In this document: one piece after another, positions 10,633-22,079 of the stretch | How the letters are laid out: the number at the start of each line of letters is the position of its first letter | How positions within the stretch are numbered: position 1 is the first letter of the stretch | From: Loripinus fragilis | Lineage: Eukaryota; Mollusca; Bivalvia; Lucinida; Lucinidae | Length of the DNA: 64,000 bases | Assembly (NCBI GenBank): GCA_964019695.1 | Contig: OZ026514.1 | Span: 102,948,345-103,012,344 of the forward strand | Direction: 5' to 3' | Translations under genes and position numbers: made by a program | The notes under the pieces: generated by a model | Databases searched by the model: none | What the model saw: the letters and a program-made list of their open reading frames with translations, nothing else | Told to the model about the DNA's origin: nothing

Positions 10633-11376
10633 TTTGACATGAAATGTTGCTCAGTGGTGGGCAAAACCATAAAAAAAATGGCACTGACATTATAATCTTT
10701 ATGCAGAGGGCAATACAGCCCAATTCGATTGAGTAATCGAAACACTAAAACTTAACCTTTTGCTCTAGCCTGTAAAGCGTAACGTTATCCAATACAAACA
10801 ACCAGGTTTATTTATAGACAGAAGTGTTTTACCTTTTACACTTTGACAAAAAACCAATACTACATGTACCGGTATTTTGTCTCGACGCGACATTTCCGGA
10901 CAACCAGTCTCCTCAGGCAGCTTCAGAGAGAAGCTAGAAAATTGAAATTTTGCTTGTTTCAAGTTAAGATATGATACTTTTCAAGCGTCAGCGAAAAATA
11001 AAAGCGCTGATCAGACTGTGTGTATGCGCAGGCTGGTCTGCGCCTTTTTGCGTAAATGCCCAATTTTTATAGCATATCCAGAGTCCCATCTAAATAACAC
11101 TGTTGTGTTAAGTCATTTAGTTAAAATTTCACCTGAGAGGGATCGAATTTCAATTCCTAGTTTACAGGCAAGCTTCAAAGAGAGAAAAAGAACGTGTCGA
11201 TAATTCCATCCTTTGTTTACAAGGGAGAAAAAGGAATTGAAGAAAATCTAACAATTAGCGTCGATAATTGACAGTGTGTCTTGGTACGCATTATAAAATG
11301 GTTTGAATTTTGACTGCTTTGAATGTAACTTCCGGCTTTTAATAAATTAATCTCTTCAAACATGCAGAGCGTGAGA
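10633..11376. other. Non-coding, no gene supported
   Basis: Just outside the foldback, TTGACATGAAATGTTGC echoes its internal repeat. The rest holds no recognised gene; 61- to 65-aa frames lack motifs. Confidence 0.4.
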
Positions 11377-11881
11377 AAAGGACCTCGGACAGTTTCCTAT
11401 TCAATCTGCCCAAATTTTGACAGCCTGTGGCTAGCATAATGCTTAATTGACGACTATAGTTTTGTGCTTAAATCAAACCCTTACATTTAGTGCATCTATC
11501 AAAATAAAAATATTTTGAAAATATTGCATTATTATGCCAGGACTTTAGGGTTTAGGGGGTGGGGGTATTTTTGTGACCAAATCTTATTTTACAAAAAGTC
11601 AAAGTTTCGTCGAGTATTCACCTAAATACATGTTAATATAATGTTTGCGGCATAAAACATGAGACGAAAGTGATGCGTTTGCATAAAATTCGGGTTGAGA
11701 AGATTTCTTTGTTTCGTCTAATGAAGTGTGCTGTCAAATTACTTTTGACTATTACCTGTAATGTTAAAGTTCAACCAGTTCGACTAATGTGCACTGAGGT
11801 GTATCATATCTGTATACTGTATAAATCATAGTCTAGATAAACACAGTTTTTAGCGTAAAATCGTAATATTTTCTTAAACAT

Positions 11882-11970
11882 CAGATTTAACCTATACTTT
11901 TGGTGCTTAAAAGAACCGTCTCATTGCAATGGTTCTTTTGAGTACCCACAACATAATGTTTTGGTTGAGA
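11882..11970 (+). repeat. Hairpin repeat AAAGAACNGTCTCATT, copy 2
   Basis: AAAAGAACCGTCTCATTGC pairs with AATGGTTCTTTTGAG. Flanks CCCACAACATAATGTTTTGG match the other copies. Confidence 0.7.
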
Positions 11971-12101
11971 AATGAGACAATTGATTTATTTATAAGCACT
12001 CATAACTAAAGCCCTGATAAATGCCATTTACCTACAGGTTTTTACAAAATAATTTCTTGATAAGTTTTTATAATAAAGTGTTTTTGAGCATTTTGACAGC
12101 G

Positions 12102-12196
12102 TTCCCCCCCGTGACCAAACATGCCGTTTTTATATGATGTGTGAAATGTAAAACTACAACTGTATGCAAAAGGAATAGTTTGGTCACGGGGGGGAA
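12102..12196. repeat. Perfect 19-bp stem with C7 and G7 runs
   Basis: TTCCCCCCCGTGACCAAAC at 12102-12120 pairs perfectly with GTTTGGTCACGGGGGGGAA at 12178-12196. Right flank (TTTTTCTATTTTCTATATG) aligns with the flank of the hairpin at 34439-34560, showing the two are homologous. Confidence 0.85.
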
Positions 12197-12420
12197 AGCA
12201 CCTCAGTAAAACTTTTTCTATTTTCTATATGTTGAATAGCAAAAACGGAGTTTTCAACCCATATTTTTCAATTGGTCCTTGTCCAATGAGAAAACGGCTT
12301 TTGTGGATAAGTCGAGGGTTGAACCTACTCCCTTTTTCATAGAAAAAATATCATTTTCTCTGAAACTTTTCTCTGGCCATTTTATGGGCAATCCTTCATT
12401 TAGACTGTCCGAGGTCCTTT

Positions 12421-13513
12421 AAGCATTTGTGTCAATAACATTTATTTGCATCAATCAGATTCTTACACAACTTTATATAAAATAATTACGTTCACCTAAA
12501 ATTATCGCCGAAAATAGTTTTTAAAACATCCTAAAAAACGAACACTGTCCTTTTTGAAAAAGTGAATTTTTAAAATAACGAACACAAGTTTAATATTTTC
12601 AGTGGAAAATCGCCCGTTTATCTGTTTGTCCCATCTTTGATAGGTATAATTATACCGAACAGCATGTGTGCGGTTGTGTCATACGTATTAAAGCAGGCGA
12701 CATTTGGAAGGTTCCATTCTACTTAGATGGGTAATCTGACACTTGACGGTCTTTTCCGCATTGCCGAACGCACGACGTTATATTTTTTGGTCTGAACATG
12801 AGTCTCAGCGGCTAATTGTGGGATGCATGCATATTAAAAGCATGGACTTTCGTACATGTACATGACAAAAGGCCATACATGTATTGGATTCGGCTGTCTT
12901 TTCCAAATATTCCGAAATAAGTTCTTCAACATCGAGAACACGCACATCAAAGCTTGTGTTCACCATGAAGGATGTATGCCATACACTGCCTGGTCAGAGT
13001 ACTATCTTAGTAGTAGATTAACCACAGCGTTAAACAACTGGGTCTTGATGTGCTTGCAATTTTTCAAGGAAAGTTTGCTTTTATACAAAAGGGCCTTTTT
13101 CAAAGCTTTGGTTTGAGTCATGAGACATAACCATTTAACATACAACCAGTGATGCCTGGCATCTACTCCCCAACTTTATCCAAAGAGGGCCACCACCAGC
13201 CCGCCAGGGAACCGCCATTTGAATGGCATTTTGCTGGAGGGCCGATGGCAGCCCGACTTTGTGTGCTGGCTTGGATGTGTGTCACGCTGTGTTGAGAATG
13301 CAAATTTGCGCAGGCTCGTCTGAGCCTTTGTCGCATGTGATAAGTAACAAATTTCCGTCGACATTTTAAAAATTCATTTCAATTTTGAACGAAACATTGA
13401 ACAGGTTCGTATACATGGATTGAAAATCCTCTCTTGAGGTATGTGAATATACCATGCGTATCAGCAACCTTCTGGGTCCAAACCGTTTGCAAACTTTGAA
13501 AGCAGGTCGTAAA

Positions 13514-13515
<2 letters not shown>
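12421..13515. other. Non-coding, no gene supported
   Basis: A few 60- to 86-aa frames lack motifs. GCGCAGGCTCGTCTGAGCC near 13309 is a fragment of the short hairpin repeats seen elsewhere. Confidence 0.4.

Positions 13516-13516
<1 letters not shown>

Positions 13517-13549
<33 letters not shown>
13517..13549. repeat. (GA)n microsatellite
   Basis: About 16 GA units. Predicted Ser/Leu or Arg/Glu-rich frames here are artefacts. Confidence 0.95.
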
Positions 13550-13550
<1 letters not shown>

Positions 13551-13774
13551 GCTTGCACACGAATTTTGTGTTTTTGGCTTGGCTTCTCAGAAATCTTGAA
13601 ACACAATGTTTTAGGTCAGTCCATCAGTCTTGTTACAGTTGCTTCCGATGAGGACCCATTGTATGTATTATCGTGCGCATTGGCGTCGGACATTCGACAG
13701 TATTAACGCTTTGCAAGTATCGCATGCCAAAACTTTTCAATCGACGAAACATTCTTTCCTGTATTACATTGTAT

Positions 13775-13848
13775 ATTCGGGTCTGATCTGGATCCAAACT
13801 GTTTACCAATGTAAATAGAAAGAAAGAGAGAGAAAGAGAGAGAGACTG
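13775..13848. repeat. Half hairpin repeat plus (GA)n tract
   Basis: GGTCTGATCTGGATCCAAAC is one arm of the GATC hairpin family. An imperfect GAAAGAGAGAGAAAGAGAGA tract follows at about 13820-13846. Confidence 0.6.
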
Positions 13849-14889
13849 TGTATGCACATCCTTTCGGGAAAATCAAAGTAACCGATCGACAAGGGAAGTT
13901 ATTTTTTAAATTGACCCATTCGCACCACTGGATTTTTTTCCTCCAAAAAAGCATCTGTGGGAATTTGTTGACAGTTTCAGAGTTTCAGTGTAGATCTTTG
14001 CAAAAATACTGATCATACGATAGATATGTCTAGCGGTTTCAATATATTCTTGAGTGACTGACTGGAAGTCGAAGTCAGCAATTGCGCATTTGCGCAGATG
14101 TAGAGCGAAGCGAAAGTGGTTCGGGATTCATCGGCAATCTATTACAAGTATAAAGCTCTCAATGGACTTGTCCGACTTGTTAGCAAATTGAGTGACATAA
14201 CATGCATGTGCCTGGCTCTCGACCCGCGGCCGTACATTTTACTGACTCTGTCAGCAAGAAGTGTTAACTTTTTAAAACGGGGATTTAGGCAACGGCTATA
14301 AAAATTAAGAGGAACTTTTGTGATCATGTTTCGATTAATAAATTAAGAAGTATGCTTACACTTCTTGGGAAGTGTGGCTGATTCAATGCCAGATGGACGA
14401 TGAAGTAGCAACAAGCGTCCCTTTGCTTGCGGGGTTTTTTTTGCACCCCATTTTAACGAAGGACTTTAGTTTGCATAAAAATCCGCATTGAAAGTTACAT
14501 GGTATTGGTTTTCAAAATACCTATAGGTACATGTACGCAAGCGGAGAGCTATTAATAAACCTGTTATCAACACAATGGTATTTGAAAACTGTCGCGAACA
14601 CAGCAGATTAAAACGTATAGGAAGTTTCAATTCGATCAGTCAATCAAATCGGGCTGTAACAGTCCATAGTGAGAAGTGGTTCCAATGAAATCTTAGAAAG
14701 AATGTGAAGTTGTAAACAAAATGGCACCATAGGCTGCAATTTGATGAAACTAAAAGGAGATTGACCCACCATGGTACCTATTGTTAACCCTTAAAGCGCC
14801 AAGAAAAAAAAATGCATCTGAAAATGTTGTCTGCTGAAGTCGTCTGCTGCAAATGAATGCCTTACATTACTGACAAATTAAGTATAGAA
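13849..14889. other. Non-coding, nothing recognised
   Basis: No motif-bearing frame or structured repeat was found. Confidence 0.4.
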
Positions 14890-14957
14890 GCAAACAGTGT
14901 GGACCCAGAACAGACTGCTCCTATAGGAGCAGTCTGATCTGGGTCCAAACTGTTTGC
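14890..14957. repeat. GATC hairpin repeat, full palindrome
   Basis: GCAAACAGTGTGGACCCAGA and the following arm invert to TCTGGGTCCAAACTGTTTGC, with CTATAG at the centre. The stem is about 33 bp with few mismatches. Same family as 60488-60553 and 61913-61980. Confidence 0.8.
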
Positions 14958-15744
14958 CATAGAGGCTTCTTAAACATTTCAGCAGACGAGAAAAGCAGAC
15001 GACTTTTGTTGCGATACCAAGTACAGTACAGTTCCTTTATAACACACCTCATTATAACACGGATTTGGGTACACAGCCATGTTGAGTCTCCCAGATGTTT
15101 TTACCATGGAATTTACAAAGAAATTATAGGAAATTGACCATACATTCTTTAAATTGCCTCTTCTTTACTTCTGTCTTGACTTGATCTAATGCATTTTTAT
15201 AGCCACTAGCTCACTTAACAAAATAGATGCCCTCCTTGCTACAATAACATGCTGACACAAATCTATCCTCTCCTGGCTGGGGGGAAATAGACATGCTCCT
15301 GTTCCTGAAGACCCTGGGTTACCGTGACATGAACCATCTGAAATCCACTCACAACGTCTGTACCTGCTTCCTTGACAACCCCTTCTATCACCTTCCTATC
15401 TTCTGCCAGTATTGTAAATTGTACTTATGTACTTTGAATACCCAAGATCATTCCAGTATTCAAGCCTCTCTTTTGTTGGCTGAAGGTACTGAAGGCAAGA
15501 GAATTCAGACTCCACAGTTCTGATATTTATGCCAGTGTTTGATACAGTCTCATTTAGCACTATTAGCACTCATTTAGTTGCATATACCTGTATGCCATCC
15601 CAAATGGGGACATTATTTTCTCCTTAACTACTTCTGTCTTAGCGTTCCCGGTCTGAAAAGGTTCCGCTATTTTCTGTCCATTATCTTTTGCCATGATCTT
15701 TATATGATCTCTCTGATTGCCAGATCCTCTAATTGTAGATTCAG
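14958..15744. other. Non-coding, possible retroposon debris
   Basis: No recognisable domain. It may be the 3-prime extension of the RT relic that starts at 15745, but nothing proves this. Confidence 0.3.
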
Positions 15745-16720
15745 TGGTTTAACCCTGGCCTAAATCTCTAGTGTCCATTCTTCTATCTTCTCAATATCTC
15801 TTTCCAATTCAACGTATTCATCAGCAAATTTGATGTTTTTGCTCTCAATATCTGTATATTATAGTCACAGGTCCTTAGGTTTATGAATATTTGTTATTTT
15901 ATCTGATGCTTAGTAGGTACCTTCTCTTCAATTCCATCCAAAGATTTTGATATAATAACAGACCAGAAATAAAAGCGCTGCAGGCATGCAACATATCCTG
16001 CCACGGGATATTTTCAATGCAAAGAAAATCATTTTGAAACAAGGGCCATAACTCTGTACTGAATGGAGGGTATAACATAATACCTCGCACTTTTTAAAGT
16101 GGCGGAGTATAAAAAACAAATTTGCAGTGTTGTCCCCAGGTCAGAAATTTTGAGGGCCATGTTTTGCCCTCTTCAGCATTTTCTGGGGGCCATTTAAAAT
16201 TTTTGAGGACCATATATTACCATCAGTGAAATACTACCCTATACTCTTCTTTTACAACCCATTAATATGTCTCCGAATCGAAGCCTAAAGAAAAAGTGAG
16301 CCACAACATGAGATTTCCAACAATGTGGTATGTGCGACCAGCAAAGGCTCAGACCAGCCTGCTCATATGTGCAGTCTGATCAGAGCCTTTGCTAGTCGCT
16401 TGAATATTCTACGACTGTTAAGCTACTGGCCAAACAGCATTTGGAGTTTCTAAGCTTAAAAGGAGGCTGCACAGGCTCAGTTGATTCTATTCATGTCAAA
16501 ATGTAACATTGTTGGAAATCACATGTCGCCGCTCAAATGTTGTCATGCCTTTTTCTGATTCTAATTGGGCCTCGTCACAAGAAAACCTGTCTTCGGTGTG
16601 TCATAACTTCAAACCTAAGTGCCTATTATGAACAGACAAAACAGAACTGGGCCTGGGGATAGAATCAACCCTTGTGGTGATCCTTTGTCAGTCTTGATTT
16701 TTCACTGATTGGACCCCCAT
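15745..16720 (-). pseudogene. Highly decayed non-LTR reverse transcriptase
   Basis: Reading the minus strand, 16720-16640 gives GSPQGLILSPGPVLFCLFI, an eroded form of the RT block usually seen as G-x-PQGSVLSP-x-LF. Further along, around 15840-15770, KFADEYVELERDIEKIEEWT resembles the catalytic FADD block and the segment after it, with the second Asp replaced by Glu. Stops and frame breaks are frequent, and a small MITE-like repeat (16306-16525) sits between the two blocks. Non-LTR RTs copy RNA into DNA at a nicked target. The sequence differs from the neighbouring CR1-like fragments, so it is a separate, older insertion. Confidence 0.5.
16306..16525. mobile_element. ~220-bp MITE-like repeat with internal hairpin
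   Basis: Ends ACATGAGATTTCCAACAATG (16306) and ACATTGTTGGAAATCACATG (to 16525) are inverted copies. Inside, 16334-16399 folds as GCGACCAGCAAAGGCTC / GAGCCTTTGCTAGTCGC with CAGACC.../GTCTGATC inner arms. Confidence 0.65.
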
Positions 16721-16748
16721 AAATAACAGGTGGCTTCTCTGTTATGTT

Positions 16749-16775
16749 GAACTTTACTTTACTTTACTTTACTTT
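16749..16775 (-). repeat. (AAAGT)n 3-prime tail of the CR1-like element
   Basis: Four to five ACTTT units on the plus strand lie directly downstream of the RT stop codon in minus orientation. Short tandem repeats at the 3-prime end are usual for CR1/Jockey-group retroposons, so this probably marks the element end. Confidence 0.65.
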
Positions 16776-17830
16776 AGGCTAATGGGGGGAGTATATTAGG
16801 CAATGCCTCATGTGCCCCATGTCTTCTTGAATTGTGTTTGTCCAGTCGATTCTTGAATGAGTTGACTGTCTTAGCAGAAATTACTTCCTCTGGTAGTTTG
16901 TTCCAAGAATTCACTACGCGAATACTGAAAAAATTTGATCTTTGTAAAATACCTTTGTTTAGCCTTGGCTTATATAGTTTCTGAGAGTTGCCCCTTGTTA
17001 CACTACTTAAATCACTATCAGCCATCTTGAAAAATTTATCACATTTAACATTTTCTTTTCCACTTATGATTTTATATGTCTCTATAAGGTCACCACGTTG
17101 TCTTCTATCTTCAAGAGAGGTTAGTTTTAACCTCTTAAGTCTGTCAATATATGATAGATGTCTCAATTCAGGTACCTTCTTAGTAGCGTGTCTTTGAATT
17201 TTCTCTAAAATGTCAATATCCTTTCTATAATATGGGTTCCAAGCTTGAACACAATATTCCATGTGACAGCGAACATAAGTCTTATATAACAGGGCAAAAC
17301 TGGATATTTCAAATGTTGAAAAAGTTCTTTTTATAATGCCAAGAGCAGATGATGCCTTCTTGGCTGCCTCAACACATTGCAAACTAGGTTTTAAATCATC
17401 AGATAAATATACACCAAGATCACGTTCTTCAGATATCTTCTCACGTATGACGTCTCCAATTTTGTAGTCATTTCTTGGGTTATTTCTCCCTAAATGCATC
17501 ACCTTACATTTCATTTCATTAAACTTTAATAGCCATTTGCTGGACCATAAATAAAGAGTATCTAAATCCTTTTGTAATGAATCTTTTCTACAGGTTTTGT
17601 CAAATATCTTTGTATCATCCGCAAAGAGTTTTGCAGTTCCTTGTATAACTTCCAGAATCTCATTCACATAAAGTATAAACAGGAGGGGTCCAAGGACTGA
17701 GCCCTGTGGTACCCCACTCAAAACTACTGCTGGCTGTGAAAATTTACCCCTAATAGAAACAGTTTGAGTTCTTCCACTGAGAAAGTCAGTTATCCATTTT
17801 GTAAAAGTTTCACCAAATCCATATTTTGAT
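16774..17830 (-). pseudogene. CR1-like RT, 3-prime half (fragment 1)
   Basis: Open for ~350 residues up to the insertion point near 17830. Seen: SGVPQGSVLGPLLFILYVNE, then KLFADDTKIF (catalytic FADD), then the C-terminal signature RRATKKVPEL...YIDRLKRLKL...DRRQRGDLIETYKI typical of CR1/L2/Rex1-type enzymes of the Jockey superfamily. The frame opens at a TTG, so there is no real start. Its 5-prime continuation is at 18337-18597, beyond a palindromic element. The endonuclease domain is absent, meaning 5-prime truncation. It was a retroposon ORF2 product; it is now broken by the insertion. Confidence 0.85.
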
Positions 17831-17833
17831 TAA

Positions 17834-18336
17834 GAAATAGATTCGCGCTGGCAGTGATTTGTTGCTTGATATATCTCTGGCTGGAGGTCAGTCGTTAAAG
17901 TGAATAAATCATGAGCGCGAAGCGCGAATGATTTATCCACTGACGACTGACCGACAGACAGTGATATATCAAGCAACAAATCACTGCCAGTGCGAATTTA
18001 TTTCGATTCTAACACACATAAAAAGATTAAAAATATGAACGAATCCTTCATTGTCAAAAATGATTCCGCCATCTTGAACAGACTGTCAGAATTTCCCGCA
18101 ACTCTTGCTTAGACTGTAACACATATTTTTACGTACATTTTGAACGTCAATAGTTGTTAAAACGATGTTACGCCGTCGATTGCCAGCGTTACAATGCCGT
18201 TTGTGACAGATGATGTCATGAAAGTCAAACTGGCGACCGAATGACGTCACGGCCGTCCGTGCCCAGTCCGTGCAGTGATTTATCAACCAATAAATCACTG
18301 GGTTTAACCATTGGCTATATAGGCGAGGTGTGTAAT
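17834..18336. mobile_element. Palindromic element, copy 2, inside CR1-like RT
   Basis: Arms 17834-17895 (GAAATAGATTCGCGCTGGCA) and 17943-18004 are near-perfect inverted copies. Centre contains TCATGAGCGCGAAGCGCG. Then GATTCTAACACAC, a tail with GATGTCATG and GACGTCACGG, AATAAATCACTGGG, and the end CTATATAGGCGAGGTGTGT. It separates RT residues ...KRLIHQL from YGFGETFTKW..., so insertion came after the retroposon. Confidence 0.85.
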
Positions 18337-18597
18337 AATAACTGATGTATTAACCTTTTATGAGGGACACTATCAAATGCCTTCCTATAATCAAGGAAAA
18401 CTAGGTCTACTCCTTCCCCATAATCCAAGCAAGATGTTATGTCTTCTAATGTCTCTAACAGGTTTGTCAAGCACGACTTATTTCTGGTAAATCCATGTTG
18501 ATCATCTGATAACAGTTTATTTCTCTCAAGGTGTCCTAACATTTCATCTCTAATAACTGACTCTAATATTTTACATGGCACACTGGTAATTTGGAAA
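18337..18597 (-). pseudogene. CR1-like RT, middle fragment (same element)
   Basis: Minus-strand frame carries TSVPCKILESVIRDEML, then QHGFTRNKSCLTNLLE and VDLVFLDYRKAFDSVPHKRL, which are RT blocks 2 to 4 with the first catalytic Asp in LDYRKAFD. It ends at the palindromic element and resumes in 16774-17830. Upstream (beyond 18597) homology stops, so the copy is 5-prime truncated inside the RT domain. Confidence 0.8.
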
Positions 18598-19985
18598 TGT
18601 AGACTTGTGAATTACCTTGAGAATACCTTGAGAATCGTTGCTGGGCTCTGAGGGAAGGAGATATCTCCTTTTTAAGCCCGACTTCGTTTTAGAATTTTTC
18701 TGTCACTGTGTCTTATTAATTTTCATAACAGTTTTGCTGAGCATCATACGTACAGGTTTGCTTTACCAGGGCTTATTTTTGGCCGATTTTATAGCCGTTA
18801 TTCGGTTATATTCCCAATGCCAAAAAGTATCTTTGTTTCCCAATTTTCGGAGGAAAATTCCTAATTTCAAGTCTTAAAAAAATTTGAAAACAAATCATCA
18901 ATTTGTCTAGTAAAAGTTGGCTTAAAAATGTGGGTACAGCATGTGTATTCAGGGTTCCCAATCACGAAAATTAACGTGGTGTGAACCGGATGTTTACATT
19001 TTTCTACCGACGGTTGTTATCGGTCGTGTATAAATTTAACCTGCCGTTTAATTATCAGGGCCCAGGGGTGTTATGTCCTCTAACCATCGGCGTATCAGTC
19101 GTGGATTACTTCTTTGTTTTAATAGATAATTGCCCCTGTAAGTGCAACATTAAAACTTGTTCTCGCGATGCATAAAAGATAAATACCAAACAGCTGAAAA
19201 AATAGCTAGTTTAATTTGGTACATCTGTATGAGATGGAAAATTAAAGAGGTAAGATTTTATTTTGACTATCTTGTATCTGTCTCTTGTCTATCAAACCTG
19301 AAGAAGCTGGTACTTTGGTGTAAGTTTCTGTAGTTCAAAGTACCCCACCCCACTTCTTCAGTTTTCTATCTTATCCCTACTTTATGATGGCTGGGGAAAA
19401 GGGCTGGGGGTGAACGAAAAAGCATTATGTATAGGGGAACCCCTGCCCAATTTTTTTTCAGTGTGTTAACTTAGTCATTTTCCAGCTAGTCATTTTCCAG
19501 CTAATTTTCCAGCTAATTCTATTTAGAGGAGCCCTGCTCAAATTTTAGGGTGGGTTTGCATAGTGATTTTAAAGCAGTTAATAACAAATCTAGGCATACA
19601 CTGTGCTTAAAAAAGAGTGGCTGTCAAGAGTTTTTGTGGCTTCATGTACCCTCTAAAAATGAACCACCAAAATTTTACCCTCGAGGGCACCCTAAAAAAA
19701 TATGAGTGGGAACCCTGGGATTCTGAAAATATTCAGCATTGCACAGTCTCATATAATACATCATGCAATTCTGATTATAACTTAACAGTACAGCAAAATT
19801 CAGATAAATATGATGTATTTTATGATTTGACAATATAGCAAAGGACGCTAAAAAATTCCCAATTTGGTGCGTTTACGTGCTAAAATTCCCAATTCCAGGG
19901 GTATGGGTCATTGTCCCAAAATGGTGAAAATAAGCCCTGTTTACAGTTAAATGATAATATATGTCAAAACTGACATGATAACTGA
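18598..19985. other. Non-coding with inverted short similarities
   Basis: ACCAGGGCTTATTTTTGGCC and TTCCCAATTTTCGG near 18765-18845 reappear in reverse around 19850-19945 (GGGTATGGGTCATTGTCCC, AAATAAGCCCTGTTTAC), suggesting inverted fragments of one repeat. No gene supported. Confidence 0.35.
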
Positions 19986-22079
19986 TCAATAATCATACAT
20001 GACTTCATGGTTCCAGTGTTGGTCTATTTTTGATTTAAACTCATTCACATCCTTTGCCAGTACCGCTCCCTCTGGCAAAGAATTCCAGTCGTTTATAATT
20101 CTCTGTGAAAACTGCTGTAATCGTAATGTTGTTCTACAACGGGGTTTCTCCAACTTGAGACTATGACCACGGGTCGATGATGAGGTACACAATTTAAAAA
20201 ATCTTTCGGAAGGAATGTCCTCTATGCCTTTGATAATTTTGAATGTCTGAATCATGTCACCACGTCTTCTTCTATGAGCCAAACTAGGTAATTTTAACTT
20301 TTTTAATCTTTCTGTATAGGTCATATCTTTCAATTCAGGAATAAGTTTTGTTGCACGTCTCTGTATTTTATCCACACTTTCAATGTCTTTCCTTAAGGTG
20401 GGATACCATATTGTGTTCCCATATTCCACATGTGGCCTAACAAGGGATTTGTATAGGAGATTAAAGGAGTCTTTCTCAATATAATCAAAAGTTCTAACTA
20501 TTAATGATAATGTACTGTTAGCTTTATTAACTTTTTCAGCAATGTGACTACCAAACTTTAAGTCCTGTTGAAAGGTTACCCCTAAATCCTTCTCTTCACT
20601 TGCAGTCTCTATATCTTCAAAATTCATGGTATATTGATAACATTGATTGTTTTTAACATAATGAACAGTCTTACACTTTTTCACATTAAATCTCAATTGC
20701 CATATTTGTGCCCATGTACACAATGCATCTAAGTCTTGCTGGATGATGTCACTATTACTGTCTTTGTTATAAATTTTTGTATCATCTGCCAAAATCTTCA
20801 CAATACTATTCACGACTTCAGGAAGGTCATTTATATATAATATAAATAATATAGGCCCCAGGACACTGCCCTGGGGTACCCCACTTATAACATCTTTCCA
20901 TGAAGAAGATCCTCCCTTTACTGATACATATTGTCTACGTCCTGTTAAAAAATCTTGTATCCATGATAAAACAGATCCCCGGATACCAAATGCTGATATT
21001 TTGTGTAATAAACGTTTATGTGCCACACTGTCAAAAGCCTTGGAAAAATCTAAATAAATAGTGTCCCAACTTTCATCATCCTCAATGTACTGTGACCAAT
21101 CTTCCATGACATCTATCAACTGTAATATACAGGAACGACCAGAACGGAATCCAAATTGAGAAACAGATATATGTTTATTTCTGACTAAATGTTCAAGTAT
21201 CTGAGCCCTGATAATTGTATCTAAACACTTACAAACGACTGATGTGAGGCTAACAGGGTGATAATTGCCTGGATCGGACTTCTGACCTTTTTTAAACAGT
21301 GGCGTTACTCGAGCATCCTTCCACATTTTTGGAATTGTTCCTGAACTAATAGATTCTTGAAAGATGATAGCCAGAGGCACTGAAAATACTTTTGACATGG
21401 TTTTAAGCAATAGTGGGTTTATTTCATCAGGTCCCATAGATTTACCCGCGTTCAAACCTTTTAAGACTTTCTCTACCAGTTCAGCATTAAAAGCTTTATT
21501 GTTCAATGGTTTATCAAATTCTTTATCATTCATGGTTGGCATTTCATCCTGGTTTTCACGGGTAAAAACACTAGCAAAAAAGTCATTCAATACTTCCGCT
21601 TTTTCTTGATCTGATTCAGTCACTGAAGAGTCGTCCCGTTTCAAATTAGTCACTGAGCTCTGAGATTTGACTTTGCTTCCAACATATTTCCAAAAATGCT
21701 TACTTTCATTTTTCACTTTTCCTGCAATTTTCCTCTCAAAGTTCCTCTTTGCTGCGCGCACTACTTCATTAGTCTGATTTCTTACTCTCTTGTATCTTTC
21801 AAAGTCACATTTTCTTTTAGTTGCATAATATTGCGACCATGCATGCCTTTTTTTCTTAATACTATTTAGCGAGTCAGCTGTCATCCATTGAGGTTTGGGT
21901 TTACATCCTTTTTTGGGAATATATTTTGGTACATATTTTTCAACACTTTCATGATAATATTGAGAGAAACAATTCCACATATTGTCAATATCCATACCTT
22001 CAAATTTATCCTCCCAATTTTCATTTTCCCAGTCTTGAGTAAAAGATGCAAAGTCACAGCTATTGTACAGTTTATTCCC
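19986..22079 (-). pseudogene. CR1-like retroposon ORF2, long open copy lacking endonuclease
   Basis: About 697 residues without a stop. Order: linker with VEKYVPKYIPKKGCKPKPQW (residues ~50-70); basic helical stretch; RT from about 225 to 470 with NAGKSMGPDEI, FQESISSGTIPKMWK, SQFGFRSGRSCILQL, IYLDFSKAFDSVAHKRL (first Asp), SGVPQGSVLGPILFILYIND and KILADDTKIY (ADD); C-terminal RRATKLIPEL and RRRRGDMIQTFKII. Intact ORF2 proteins of this group begin with an apurinic-type endonuclease of ~200 residues, absent here. The frame opens at a TTG where the sequence becomes non-retroposon (about 22080), so this is a 5-prime truncated insertion. It has no start and cannot move by itself, but the undamaged frame suggests a fairly recent insertion. 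Confidence 0.85.

Larger units (their letters stand above)
11377..12420. mobile_element. TIR element with C7/G7 hairpin, copy 1
   Basis: A 17-bp perfect inverted repeat, AAAGGACCTCGGACAGT (11377-11393) and its inverse (12404-12420), bounds 1,044 bp. Inside are a GGGGGTGGGGGT block, a copy of the AAAGAACCGTCTCATT hairpin (11882-11970) and a C/G-run hairpin (12102-12196). A diverged relative lies at 33692-34768. No ORF; target duplication not clear. Confidence 0.75.

Noticed and set aside
13366..13651. Ser/Leu-rich and Arg/Glu-rich frames
   Set aside because: Translation of the (GA)n microsatellite.
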